Positions 51,249-60,707 of a stretch of 64,000 bases of DNA are shown one piece after another. Location: contig CAWKDW010000021.1 in assembly GCA_963848475.1 (NCBI GenBank), forward strand, positions 124,001-188,000, read 5' to 3'. The notes under the pieces were generated by a model. That model ran no database searches. It was not told where the DNA came from and saw only the letters and a list, made by a program, of their open reading frames with translations. Within the stretch, counting starts at the first letter, position 1, and each line of letters opens with the position of its first letter. Source of the DNA: Solirubrobacter sp963848475 (GTDB lineage: Bacteria; Actinomycetota; Thermoleophilia; Solirubrobacterales; Solirubrobacteraceae). The translations under genes were made by a program, and so were the position numbers.

Positions 51249-51278
51249 AAGGGGGCGGCCGATATCGGCCGCCCCCTT
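51249..51278. terminator. 30-nt perfect palindrome, bidirectional terminator
   Basis: A perfect palindrome centred on GATATC, with arms AAGGGGGCGGCC / GGCCGCCCCCTT. It has A and T tracts at its ends, between the convergent GNAT and secreted hydrolase genes. It is the best intrinsic terminator in the window for both directions. Confidence 0.8.
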
Positions 51279-51307
51279 GTCCTACCTGCGTGGTTGTCGG
51301 CGCGGAG

Positions 51308-53707
51308 CTACTTCACCGTGACGGTCTTTCTGCTCGTGCCGACGGTGACGCGGTACCTGCCGGCTGCGAGCCTCGTGGTGGCCGTCCACTTCGAGGCCTT
51401 CGAGGTGACTCGGAGCGCCTTGCTCGTCCGCGCGCCCCTGACACGAGTGACGGTGACCCGCACGGAGGCCGCGCAGGTCGACGAGGTGCCGGTCACCGTC
51501 AAGCGGCGCTTGACGACGCGGGTGGCGGCGATCTTCGCCGCGGTGCAGGGTGTGGCCGTGGAGGTTGCGGTCGTCGTCGCCGGGCTCGAGGCCACGATCG
51601 GCGCCGCCGCCTTGCTGACCGGTGCCGCCGGCGCCGCGGCGGGCGCTTCCGGTCGCGACGGACGCGGCCGGCGGGACCGTCGGCGGGACGTCGGCGAGCT
51701 TGTCGGTGTAGACCGCCGAGCCGCTCGCGGCCTCCTGGAAGCGGACGTCGGAGAGCTGGATCGAGCCGGTGGCCGGCATGCCGGTGCCGCCGAACTTGAG
51801 TTCGAGCTTGCGGACGCTGGCGAGGTCGACGCCTTGCGCGGCGAAGTCGGTCAGCGGGACGCGGACCTCGTTGAGCACCTCATGGACGCGCGTCGTGGTC
51901 GAGCCCGTCGTCTGGTGCAGGGCCGTGCCGTAGCGCGGGGAGGCGGCGGCGACCGAACCGACCTTGCCGTTCTTGTCGGTGAGCTCGATCGTGAAGTTCT
52001 GGGTCGTCAGACCCGGGTTCCAGATCGCGTCCGTGCCACGGGACGGGTTGCGCGGGTCGAAGAAGTTCACCGCGGCGCCCAGCGCGAGCGACTTGTAGGC
52101 GGTCACGTCGCCCGAGGCGGCAGGAATGCGCGTGCCGATAGAGGCAGGCTGGTCCCAGGCGAGCGCGAGCTGCAGCCCGTAGGAGTGGTTGACCGGGGCG
52201 TTCTCACGCGTGCCGTTCTGGCCGCCGAGCGCGCCGGCGGCGGGAAGGGGGCAGCCCTTGGTCGCGGTCGGGAGGCCGGTGATGCCGAGCTGCGACGGAG
52301 CGAACTGCGTCGGCTCAGGGTTGCACCAGTCAAAGCCGCCTGGTGTCGTCGCCGGAACCGGGGTGATGCCGCCTGTCGCCAGATACGGGTTCGAGAACCC
52401 GGATCCGGTGATCGAGGTGCCGACGGCGCTCACCTCGAGCGGGTTGTCGGTCTCAGGTCGGAGCACGTCGCGGCGCTCGGCCGGCGCGGCGAAGTAGCTG
52501 GTCATCACGCGATCGAAGCACGGGATCCGGGTACCGGAGACCGAGGTCGGGCAGGCCGACGCGGGAAGCACCGGCGTCGTTCCGTCGGCGCTGATCTCGC
52601 CCGTCATGTACGGGTCGAACGTGACGTCGCCGCCGACGTAGCGGCGGAAGAACGCCGACATCATGGCCAGGCCGATCTTCTCCTGGTCGCCCATCAGCGC
52701 GGGATCGCCCGAGCCGCGAGTGGTGAGGTCGTACGCGCCGCCCGAGAGCCGGATGTTGTTCGGCTGGCTCGTGCCGCACGCCATGTCGGTGCCGGTCGCG
52801 TCATCGCCGTCGGCGAACCAGACGCTGTTGAACCAGTTGTGGTTGGCCCCCAGGACCGACATCTGGATGCGCGGGAACGGATCGTTGGGCTGGATGTACT
52901 GGCTGCGCTCGAACAGCCGGGCGCCCTGGAGGTTCGTCACGTCGCCCTCGCAGTAGCCGAACATCGTCATGTACGGCATGCCGTAGGGCGCGCGTCGCTC
53001 GTAGTCGACCGGAGCGAGCGCGATCACGCCGCGCAGGTTGTACTTGCGGCCTGGCGCCGGGCGATCGCGGTTGTAGTCGATGAAGCTCGAGACGGCGTCG
53101 CCGCCGCGCGAGTGGCCCATCAGGCCGACGCGCGAGAAGTCGAGCTTGCCGACGAGCGAGGACGCCGAGCGTGTTGTCGGCGGTGGCCGGCACCGCGCGC
53201 CTGGTTGGCGGCGTAGAGCGCGTCCAGGGCGGCGGCCATCAGGAGGCGGCGCTGGTGCATGCCCTTGCCCTGGGCGCCGTCCTGGTAGTAGATGAGCTGG
53301 TCCTGGTCGAGCGACATGACCGTGTAGCCCCACGTCGCGAGGTTCTCACCCAGGTACGCGTAGCCGCGGTCGTTGCGCTTGAAGGCCGTGCAGTTCGGCG
53401 CCGAGCCGGAGTCGCAGCTGCCGTGGTTGCCGTGCACGAGCAGGATCACCGGCGAGTCCGTCGCGCGGTTGGCCGGGTAATAGATCGACCCGCGCACCTG
53501 TAGCGTGGCCGCCGCGGCCTGCCCGGTCAACGGACCGCCCGCGGCGTTGGGCTCCTGCAGGTTCGTCGTCCCCATCAGTACCGGATCAACGGTCGTGACC
53601 GTGTACGGGCCACGGGCCAGCGGGTCCGGCGGCGCGCCAAGCGCCAGGGCGGGCGCCAACATGACGAGGGCGAAAGCCAAAGCGAGGGCTCTTAGGGCAG
53701 GGGTCAC
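51308..53707 (-). CDS. secreted alpha/beta hydrolase with C-terminal beta domains (three frameshifts)
   Basis: A large exported esterase/lipase-like protein of about 798 residues. The GTG at 53707 is preceded by GGAG and gives a Sec signal peptide TPALRALALAFALVMLAPALALGAPP. The hydrolase domain has the oxyanion segment ILLVHGNHGSC and nucleophile elbow VGLMGHSRGGDAVSSF. A C-terminal part contains a carbohydrate-module-like SVRKLELKFGGTG, an Ala/Pro linker, then an Ig-like end closing GRYRVTVGTSRKTVTVK. Extra bases near 53211, 53163 and 51648 break the frame; dropping them restores QAAVPATADNTLGV, GVLLVGKLDFSRV and VATGAPAAAPAAPVSKA. The substrate is unknown. Confidence 0.8.
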
Positions 53708-53971
53708 CAGTTCTCCGTGCGATCGGTTCAGTGTGCGTCCGTGCCGCACGGTTGACGACCGTGCGCGGCGAGGCGGCGAGATCGTACGTTGGACGGTATG
53801 CACCTATGTGTGGACTGACGGTCGAAAGTTGAAGGGTCAACGACCGACCGGATTCACATAACACCGTGACCCTCCCGCCACGTACATTGCGGCCGCTCCT
53901 TCCACACGGCAGGTCGGTCACCGATGACCTCCTCCGTGTGGCTTCCTCACGACAAAGGTCCCCTCGTTCAC
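53708..53971. other. divergent intergenic region between two secreted-protein genes
   Basis: 264 bp between the divergent hydrolase and beta-helix genes, AT-richer than its surroundings. It contains a GTTGA-AGGG-TCAAC inverted repeat near 53827-53840 and probably both promoters. No gene was found. Confidence 0.5.
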
Positions 53972-55761
53972 ATGAACTCTGTCCCCGCGCTCCGCGCCGT
54001 GGTGACCGCCGCAGTGATCGCGGCGCTCGCCCCGTCCACCGCCTTCGCGTCGACCTGGACGGTCGACGACGACAAGGCGGACTGCCCGAACGCCGCCTTC
54101 ACCTCCGTTCAGGCGGCGGTCAATCAGGCAGCGCCGTGGGACACCGTCGTGATCTGCCCGGGGCTGTACCTGGAGCAGTCGACCCCGACCTCGGGCAACA
54201 ACAGCCCGAGCCAGGCGGGCTCGCGCAACGGCCTGACGATCACCAAGCCGCTGACGATCAAGGGCGCCGGCGCGAGCAAGGTGACGATCCGGCCCGCTCC
54301 GGCGATCGGCGCGACGCTGGCCGGCACCGCGCCGTACCTGCGTGACGGCGGCGGCAACGTCGTCACCGTCTCGCGCCAGTCGCTGGGCGCGACCGACGAC
54401 AACGAGAACTTCCTCGATCTCTCCGGGGTGACGATCGAGTCGCCCGACATCGCCGCCGAGGCCGGCGTGGCCTTCTTCAACACGTCGGGGCGGATCGCCA
54501 ACAGCGTCATCGGCACGATCAAGCCGACGGCCGCCTACGGCTACGGCCTGATCATGACCAACTCGCTGCAGGGCGCCGAGGCCGGCGTTCGCCGCCAGGT
54601 CACGATCGAGAAGAGCCTCGTGACGACGGGCGGCGTGCTGTTCGACGACGCCCGCGGCATCGACGGCGCCGCCACGACGACCGCGCGCTCGGGCATCGTG
54701 GCCTACGGCAACCTGGTCGGCTCGCGCATCCAGGGCCCGGTGACGTACACCTACGGCCAGCGCGGAATGATCACGGGCAGCGAGCTCACCGGCGCGCTGA
54801 CGCTGACGGACGCCGAGCTCGGCCCTGACCCGTCGAATCCCGGCTCTGCGCGCCTTCTCGGTCGCCGGCTCGAGCCTCGTCAGCCTCGACAACACCGGCA
54901 CGGGCACCGCGCTCGCCGCCGGCAACTGGTGGGGCTGCGCGACGCCCGGATGCCCCGCGACCACCGGTCTGGTCGATCTCGGGACTCCCGCGACGACCGC
55001 GCCCGCCGCCCTGAGCGTTCCGGCCGCGACCCTCGACGCCACGCCCACGGGTGCGATCGTCGATCCGTTCGGGCCGACCGTCGTCGCCTGGGGTGAGACG
55101 ATCTACCCGGTCGTGGTCGCCGCCGACGACTTCGGCGTGAAGTCGGTCGAAGCTGACCGCCAACGGCGCCAGCGTCGCGACCGTCGGCCACACGCCGTAC
55201 GAGTTCGTCTACACGCCGGCCTACGACCAGATCGGCAAGATCGTCACGCTCGCGGCGACGATCACGGACTCCTCGGGCCAGACGAGCGTCGTCTCCACCG
55301 AGGTCAGCGTCCCGGCGATCACGACGAGCACGACCGGCACCGTCGGTGGCACCGTCCCGGCGACGCTCGCCCTCACGGTCGGCCCGGCCGCCACCTTCGG
55401 CGCCTTCACGCCGGGCGTCGCGAAGCTCTACACCGCCAGCACCACCGCGACCGTGACGTCGACCGCCGGCGAAGCCGTCCTGAGCGTCGTCGATCCGAGC
55501 ACAACGGCTCCCGGACACCTGGTCAACGGCAGCTTCGTGCTCCCGTCGGCGCTGCAGGCCCGGGCACGCAACGCCGCCAACACCGGCACCCCGTTCGGCA
55601 CCGTCAGCGGCAGCCCGCTGACCCTGCTGACCTGGGTCGCGCCCGTCAGCAGCGACGCGATCACGCTCGAGTTCGGGCAGAACATCGCGACCACGGACGC
55701 GCTGCGCACCGGCAGCTACGCCAAGACGCTGACCTACACGCTCTCGACCACAACCCCGTAA
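53972..55761 (+). CDS. secreted right-handed beta-helix repeat protein (two frameshifts)
   Basis: An exported protein of about 595 residues. A signal peptide (ALRAVVTAAVIAALAPSTAFAS) is followed by a pectate-lyase-like parallel beta-helix: FTSVQAAVNQAAPWDTVVIC, GLTITKPLTIKGAG, FLDLSGVTIESPDIAAEAG, and the NWWGC motif common at the end of such helices. The C-terminal third is Ser/Thr-rich with Ig-like strands (YEFVYTPAYDQIGKIVTLAA). Extra bases near 54840 and 55149 break the frame; dropping them gives NPALRAFSVAGSSLVSLDN and VKSVELTANGASVATVGH. It is divergent from the secreted hydrolase. Binding or cleavage of a polysaccharide is possible; catalytic residues were not identified. Confidence 0.78.
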
Positions 55762-55768
55762 GGGTTCG

Positions 55769-55798
55769 CCGCGCCGCCGCTGTCGGGCGGCGGCGCGG
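55769..55798 (+). terminator. 12-bp GC hairpin after the beta-helix gene
   Basis: CCGCGCCGCCGC and GCGGCGGCGCGG form a perfect 12-bp stem with a 6-nt loop, 7 bp after the stop codon. There is no U-run. Confidence 0.6.
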
Positions 55799-55813
55799 TG
55801 ATGCCGATCGAGC

Positions 55814-55848
55814 GTCGACTTCCACAACCACTGGTTGTGCAACTCGAC
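55814..55848. repeat. 35-bp near-perfect palindrome
   Basis: The arms read GTCGACTTCCACAACCA and TGGTTGTGCAACTCGAC around a central C. Only two symmetric pairs in 17 are mismatched. The inner CACAACCA-N-TGGTTGTG is perfect. It lies in a 370-bp gene-poor stretch, is not followed by a T-run, and no second copy is visible in the window. It could be a protein-binding site. Confidence 0.6.
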
Positions 55849-56139
55849 ACTCGCGGGCACGGAGCCGGTCGCGCGGCTGCCAGGCGGGATGCGCCCGTAG
55901 CGTCGCGCGGCGCGTGATCGCGCCGCTCAAGTCGCGTCGCGCTCGCGCCTCGCGCCTCGCGCGGAGTCTCTCCGCGCCGCCGCCTTCGACGCGGCGACGC
56001 GGATCAGGCTCGGTCGGGCCGCCCCGACAGCACTCGAGCCGCGCGATGCGGCCGCGGCTCGAGAGTCTTGTAAACCACCGGGCAGCTGCCGCCCCCCGGA
56101 CTCCCCCGCTCGTAAGCTTCCGCGGCCCGGCCGGATCGA
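55849..56139. other. gene-poor region
   Basis: No convincing gene was seen in about 290 bp. The segment is compositionally simple (repeated CGCG and CTCGCGCCTCGCG). It ends in an 11-bp perfect hairpin (56033-56063; arms CTCGAGCCGCG / CGCGGCTCGAG, then GTCTTG) that may terminate transcription from either side. Confidence 0.45.
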
Positions 56140-56429
56140 TCAGACCTCCCAGTGCTGATCGCCGGCGGGCGCGGTGTTCAGGTTCTGCTGGCCGGGCGAT
56201 GTACCGGCGTGGTGCAGACCTGCGGCCGCGGCGCGGTCATCCCTGAACGGCGACGGCGGCGACGATGATCGAGTTGCCGGCGATGCGGGTGTACGGCGGT
56301 GGGGGCGGGCGCCGGCGAATGCCGCTCCGGCGCAGGGGCCTCACCCAGCGTGACGAACTCCAGGGCCGTATCCATGGCCCCGCGCACCAGCGCTCGAAAC
56401 GAGCGCTTGTTCTGTCGGCTATCGGTCAT
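56140..56429 (-). CDS. small hypothetical protein (two probable frameshifts)
   Basis: Not recognised. The start ATG at 56429 gives MTDSRQNKRSFRALVRGAM and DTALEFVTLGEAPAPERH. The frame then degrades to Arg/His-rich sequence unless one base is dropped near 56310, which gives APPPYTRIAGNSIIVAAVA. Dropping another near 56243 continues to GLHHAGTSPGQQNLNTAP and a stop at 56140, about 95 residues in all. With only the first correction it would stop at 56237 (64 residues). A hydrophobic IIVAAVA segment suggests a membrane or core strand. It stands alone. Confidence 0.42.
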
Positions 56430-56591
56430 CGAAGGGAACATGTGTTCGTAAGACTACGGTCGGCGTCGGACGGAAAACGCCGCAACGACCGGGAACTCTG
56501 GGACGCCGAATCCGGATTTCGCGGAGTGGCGCCAAATCCGCCCTCTCGTGCTGCAACCGTTCTTGCAGGGCGCCCCGAATAGGCTGCGCGG

Positions 56592-57535
56592 ATGGTTCAT
56601 CTGCGGATCGTGGCGCCGCCGGACCGGGCCGATCGGGTCTACGCGATGCTCTGCGCGACCGCCTCCGCGATCGATGTGATCCGCGTTCCCGATGCCTCGG
56701 TGCGCCCCACCGGGGACCTCGTGATGTGCGACGTGGCCCGCGAGGACGCGAGCGTGATCATCTCCGACCTGCGCGCTCTCGGCATCCACCACGACGGGTC
56801 GATCTCGCTCAGCCCGACCGACACGATCTCGGACTTCGCCGACGCCGCCGTCAAGCACGCGCCCGGCTCGCCGGCGGACGCCGTCATCTGGGAGGAGCTC
56901 GATCAGCGCACGAGCGAGAGCATCGAGCTGTCGGGCGTCTTCCTGATCTACATGGTGCTGGCGGCGATCATCGCCTCGATCGGGATCTTCCTCGACTCCC
57001 CGATCCTGGTCGTCGGGGCGATGGTCGTCGGCCCCGAGTTCGGGCCGGTGGCGGGTCTGTGCGTCGCGCTCGTCCAGCGCCGCGGTGAGCTGGCGGCCCG
57101 CTCGGCGCTCGCGCTCGCCGTCGGCTTCCCGCTGGCGATCGGCGTCACGGTGCTGGCCACGCTCGCGTTCGACGCTGCCGATCTGATCCCGGCCGGCTTC
57201 GACAGCGGCTCGCACGGGCTCTCGGAGATCATCGCGAACCCGGGCGTGTTCGCCTTCATCATCGCCGCCTGCGCTGGAGCGGCCGGCATGCTGAGCCTCT
57301 CGACCGCGAAGTCCGGCGCGCTGATCGGCGTCCTGATCTCGGTCACGACCATCCCCGCCGCCGCGAACATCGGGATCGCGGCCGCGCTCGGGGACTGGGA
57401 CACGTTCGTCGGCTCGGCGGCCCAGCTCGCCGTCAACCTGCTCGCGATCCTGCTCGCCGGCACGCTGACGCTGTGGATCCAGCGCCTGCTCTACCGGCGG
57501 CGCAGGCGGCAGCATCTCGCCGACGATCCGTCTAG
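56592..57535 (+). CDS. DUF389 domain membrane protein (3' end uncertain)
   Basis: A protein of about 315 residues: a cytoplasmic N-terminal domain (LRIVAPPDRADRVYAMLC) and then a DUF389 membrane region with about six helices (VFLIYMVLAAIIASIGIFLDSP, LVVGAMVVGPEFGPVAGLCVAL). GAMVVGPEFGPVAG is the family signature. The family is of unknown function. The open frame runs to 57902, but past about 57535 it becomes Arg/Pro-rich and is antisense to the VOC gene. One missing base near 57520 would give a TAG at 57533-57535. The true end is therefore placed there. Confidence 0.8.
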
Positions 57536-57888
57536 CGCTTCTGCTGCCAGAACGCGAGCTGGCCGCCGCTGGGTGAGGAGACCACGCTGCGCCAGCCGGC
57601 CGGGCCTTCGCGCGGCGCGAGCAGCAGCGCCGCGCCCAGTGCCAGCGCCCGGTCGGTGGCCGTCCAGATGTCGCCGACCTGGACGTAGGGGAGCCACATC
57701 GGCTTCGGCGTCGAGCTCTCGACGATGCCGCCGCCGAGCCGCCGGCCGAGGTCGAGCGCCAAATAGGAACCGTGGCGCGTGCGCACGCGCTCCTCGCCCC
57801 ACCCGCACAGCTCGCCGTAGAGCTCGCGCGCCGAGGAGAGGTCGCTGGTGTGCAGCTCGAGGTGCACGACGGGAGCCTGGATGGACAT
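57532..57888 (-). CDS. VOC-family (glyoxalase/bleomycin-resistance fold) protein
   Basis: A 118-residue single VOC domain. It has VVHLELHTSDLSSARELYGEL at the N-terminus, a central YLALDLGRRLGGGIVES, and a C-terminal WRSVVSSPSGGQLAFWQQ. His and Glu at the usual metal positions appear retained in part (VVHLEL). The start MSIQAPVV at 57888 is preferred, since the upstream in-frame ATG overlaps the divergent sigma-factor start. It is tail to tail with DUF389. Substrate unknown; association with the sigma factor is only positional. Confidence 0.82.
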   Translation of the reverse strand: MSIQAPVVHLELHTSDLSSARELYGELCGWGEERVRTRHGSYLALDLGRRLGGGIVESSTPKPMWLPYVQVGDIWTATDRALALGAALLLAPREGPAGWRSVVSSPSGGQLAFWQQKR

Positions 57889-57955
57889 GTCTACCTCGCT
57901 GAGACCCGCACCACCCGGCGAACTCATCGGTGGCTGCTGATTGAATGTCTGGCCC

Positions 57956-59050
57956 ATGTCCGCGCCCTCAGCAGACCCCGTCCGCGAGCAGCGGCTGCTC
58001 AAGGCGGCGCAGGCTGGAGACGAACCCGCGTTCGCAAGCCTGCTGGAGCCCTACCGCCGCGAGCTGCACGCGCACTGCTACCGGATGCTCGGCTCCGTCT
58101 ACGACGCCGACGATGCGCTCCAGGACGCGTCGCTGCGCGCCTGGCGCGCGCTCGGACGCTTCGAGGGCCGCAGCTCGCTGCGCTCATGGCTCTACACGAT
58201 CGCGACGAACACGTGCCTGACGCAGATCCAGCGCCGGCCGAAGCGCGTCCTGCCGGTCGACTACGGCCCGTCGACCGACCCGCTCGCGGGCCCGGGCGAG
58301 CCGATCGTCGAGTCGGTCTGGATCGAGCCCTACCCGGACACCGAGCTCGAGGACACGCTCGCGGGACCCGAGGCGCGCTACGAACAGCGCGAGAGCATCG
58401 AGCTGGCCTTCATCGCCGCGCTCCAGCACCTGCCGGCCAGCCAGCGCGCGGTGCTGATCCTGCGCGAGGTGCTCGGGTTCTCGGCCAGGGAGGTCGCGGA
58501 GAGCCTTGAGACGACCGTCGCGTCGGTCAACAGCGCGCTGCAGCGCGCCCGCGCGTCGATCGAGGAGCGCGCGCCCGAGCGCAGCCAGCAGCAGACGCTG
58601 CGCGCGCTCGGTGACGATGAGCTCGAGGAGATCGTGCGCGTGTACGTCGACGCGTGGGAGCGCAACGACGTCGAGGCCGTGGTGGCGATGCTGACCGAGG
58701 ACGCGGCGATCGCGATGCCGCCGCTCGCCAGCTGGTTCGGCCCAAAGGACGTGATGGCGGCCTTCCTCGCCGCGTTCCCGATGTCCGGCACCTGGCGCTG
58801 GAAGGGCCTGGTCACCACCGCCAACGGCCAGGCCGCGTTCGGCGCCTACGTCTGGGACCAGGCGACCGACCTCTACCTGCCGTTCGCGCTCAACGTGCTG
58901 ACGTTTCGCGGCGACAAGATCTGCGACGTCGTGGCCTTCGCCGTGCGGGCGATCGATGCGACCGAGCGCGAGCGCTACCACCGCTGGGTCGACGAGCCGC
59001 TGGACGCACACCGCGCCGCAAGGCACATTTGCGCGTTTCGGACTACCTGA
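57956..59050 (+). CDS. ECF RNA polymerase sigma factor with C-terminal SnoaL-like domain
   Basis: A 364-residue sigma factor of the SigG/SigJ-like ECF type. Region 2 is at about 15-85 (FASLLEPYRRELHAHCYRMLGS, DDALQDASLRAWRALGRFEG, SSLRSWLYTIATNTCL). Region 4 is at about 150-205 (LPASQRAVLILREVLGFSAREVAESL, TTVASVNSALQRARAS). The C-terminal 130 residues form a SnoaL/NTF2-like domain (YVDAWERNDVEAVVAMLTED, PPLASWFGPKDV) that regulates activity in place of an anti-sigma factor in related proteins. No anti-sigma gene is adjacent, which agrees. It is divergent from the VOC gene. Confidence 0.9.
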   Translation: MSAPSADPVREQRLLKAAQAGDEPAFASLLEPYRRELHAHCYRMLGSVYDADDALQDASLRAWRALGRFEGRSSLRSWLYTIATNTCLTQIQRRPKRVLPVDYGPSTDPLAGPGEPIVESVWIEPYPDTELEDTLAGPEARYEQRESIELAFIAALQHLPASQRAVLILREVLGFSAREVAESLETTVASVNSALQRARASIEERAPERSQQQTLRALGDDELEEIVRVYVDAWERNDVEAVVAMLTEDAAIAMPPLASWFGPKDVMAAFLAAFPMSGTWRWKGLVTTANGQAAFGAYVWDQATDLYLPFALNVLTFRGDKICDVVAFAVRAIDATERERYHRWVDEPLDAHRAARHICAFRTT

Positions 59051-59064
59051 CCAGTTGGATTGAC

Positions 59065-59088
59065 ACCCGGGCGCTGTCGCCCCCGGGT
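59065..59088. terminator. hairpin between the sigma factor and YbjN-like genes
   Basis: ACCCGG-GCG and CGC-CCGGGT arms form a stem with one bulged C and a CTGT loop, 14 bp after the sigma stop and 7 bp before the convergent YbjN-like gene's stop. Confidence 0.5.
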
Positions 59089-59094
59089 CTCCGC

Positions 59095-59568
59095 TCAGGA
59101 CCCGGCGCCGCTGCCGCTGGAGCCCCATTCCTCGAGCTTGCGCTCGTACGGGATGCCGCCGAGCTGATCGGCGAGCTCGTCATCGAGCCGGTCGGCCGCG
59201 CCGGCGATCTCGTACAGCGCGTTGACCAGCTCACCCGCCTGCAGCGTGTCGCCGAGCAGGTCGTAGCGGGCGATCAGGATGCCGTCGCGGAACGTGAACT
59301 TGACGAAGAAGAAGCTGCGGTTGAGCTCGTTGAGCAGGTTCAGCGCCTGCGCGGCGCCGGCGCTCTCGGGATGGATGTCCTGCAAAACCGGCGAATGCAC
59401 CGTGATCACGACGCTGTCGTCCTGCCACGTGTCGAAGTCGATGAACACGGCCGCCGAGCCGAACAGCATGCGGTAGGTCTGGCCGTCGGCGGAGACCTGG
59501 TAGCGCAGCCCCTCGAGCACGAGGATGCCGGTCACCTGTTCGATGCTCGCGGGGACGTCCATTGGCAT
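59095..59568 (-). CDS. YbjN / type III chaperone-like domain protein
   Basis: A 157-residue protein with the alpha-beta pattern of the YbjN (CesT-like) fold: IEQVTGILVLEGLRYQVSADG, MLFGSAAVFIDFDTWQDDSVV, ALNLLNELNRSFFFVKFTFRDG, and LQAGELVNALYEIAGAADRLDDEL. In actinobacteria such proteins are chaperone-like with unknown clients. There is no secretion system nearby, so a type III role is not implied. It ends in a Gly/Ser tail. The dehydrogenase upstream ends 30 bp before its start, so the two may share a message. Confidence 0.72.
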   Translation of the reverse strand: MPMDVPASIEQVTGILVLEGLRYQVSADGQTYRMLFGSAAVFIDFDTWQDDSVVITVHSPVLQDIHPESAGAAQALNLLNELNRSFFFVKFTFRDGILIARYDLLGDTLQAGELVNALYEIAGAADRLDDELADQLGGIPYERKLEEWGSSGSGAGS

Positions 59569-59598
59569 AGATGATGGCGAAGCTCAACGGCCGAGGGG

Positions 59599-60696
59599 TC
59601 AGCCGCCGAGCGAGTCCCAGATCTCGATCTTGGTGCGCACCTTGTCGATCACGGCGTCGGTGAACTCGGTGGTGGTGGCGTGGCCGCCGAGATCGATCGT
59701 CTTGGTGCCCGTCGCGGTGGCCTCGAGCACCGACTCGTAGACCGCCCGCGAGGCGCGCTCGGCGCCCTTGTAGCCCTTGGTCGCCGCGTATCCGAGGACG
59801 GAGCCGCAGGCCAGCAGCATCGCCATCGGGTTGGCGAGGTCCTTGCCCATCAGCGACGGCGCGGTGCCGTGCGGCGCCTCGGCCATCGCGACGTCGACGC
59901 CGTAGTCGGAGTCGAAGGACAACAGCACCGATTCGGCGCCCGCGATCGACCCGAACATCGGCAGCACGAGATCGCTCAGGCAGTCGCCGTCTCGATTCAG
60001 TGCGGGAATCACCAGTGGTGAGTCGGCAGCGCCCGAGATCAGGCCCGCGTACAGCGCGTCGATCAGGACGGGCTGGTAGACGACGTCCGGGTGCCGGGCG
60101 GCCGCCGCGTCGAGCTCCTCCTTGAGCATGCCCTCGTAGACCGGGGAGACGGTCCACTTCGGCCCGCCGTAGACCTTCGCGCCGATCCGCTCGGCCATCC
60201 GGAACGCGTATTCGGACACCGCGTGGCAGGTGGCGCGCGTGATCTTCTGCGTCAGGTAGGCGACCTCGTCGCCGCCCTCGCCCTCGCGCCACTGCTTGGC
60301 GCCGTAGGCGTCGTCGACCGCCATCCGCACCACGGAGATCGGGTGGTAGACGCCCGAGACGGGTCCGACCACGCCCGGGATCCGCCGGCCGGTGCGGACG
60401 ATCACCTTGCCGTTGACCTCCTCGCGGAGGATCCGGTTCGGGGAGCCAACGTCGTCCTTGCCCTCCGGCGTGACGGTTGCCGCCTTGAGCCCGAAGCCGG
60501 CCTCGCGCATCGCGCGCGCCGCCTCGTGGACGATCTCGTTGCCCGTCTCACGCCGCTTCTCGAGCCCGAGGTCGAAGTATTCGAGCTCGAGCGGCACGCC
60601 GAGCAGCTCCGGGTCGAGCACCCGGACGGACTGCTCGAGCAATTCTTGGCCGGTCTCGTCGCCCTCGAGGACGATGATCTTCAGGGTGTCCGCCAT
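59599..60696 (-). CDS. isocitrate/isopropylmalate-family dehydrogenase
   Basis: A 365-residue beta-hydroxyacid dehydrogenase, intact. It has IIVLEGDETGQELLEQ at the N-terminus (a variant of the GDGIG motif), a basic substrate segment KVIVRTGRRIPGVVGPVSG, and KVYGGPKWTVSPVYEGM. The metal-ligand region is LSDLVLPMFGSIAGAESV, and the cofactor loop is APHGTAPSLMGKDLANPMA. The cofactor loop is NAD-like. With a true leuB elsewhere in the window, this is more likely an isocitrate or homoisocitrate-type enzyme. The exact substrate is not decidable by eye. Confidence 0.82.
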   Translation of the reverse strand: MADTLKIIVLEGDETGQELLEQSVRVLDPELLGVPLELEYFDLGLEKRRETGNEIVHEAARAMREAGFGLKAATVTPEGKDDVGSPNRILREEVNGKVIVRTGRRIPGVVGPVSGVYHPISVVRMAVDDAYGAKQWREGEGGDEVAYLTQKITRATCHAVSEYAFRMAERIGAKVYGGPKWTVSPVYEGMLKEELDAAAARHPDVVYQPVLIDALYAGLISGAADSPLVIPALNRDGDCLSDLVLPMFGSIAGAESVLLSFDSDYGVDVAMAEAPHGTAPSLMGKDLANPMAMLLACGSVLGYAATKGYKGAERASRAVYESVLEATATGTKTIDLGGHATTTEFTDAVIDKVRTKIEIWDSLGG

Positions 60697-60707
60697 GGCG
60701 GACGAGC

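Noticed and set aside
57536..57902. C-terminal extension of DUF389 to 57902
   Set aside because: It is Arg/Pro-rich and antisense to the VOC gene; a one-base error before the natural stop explains it better.
59095..59568. Type III secretion chaperone
   Set aside because: The fold is CesT/YbjN-like, but no secretion genes are present and such proteins are common in bacteria without them.
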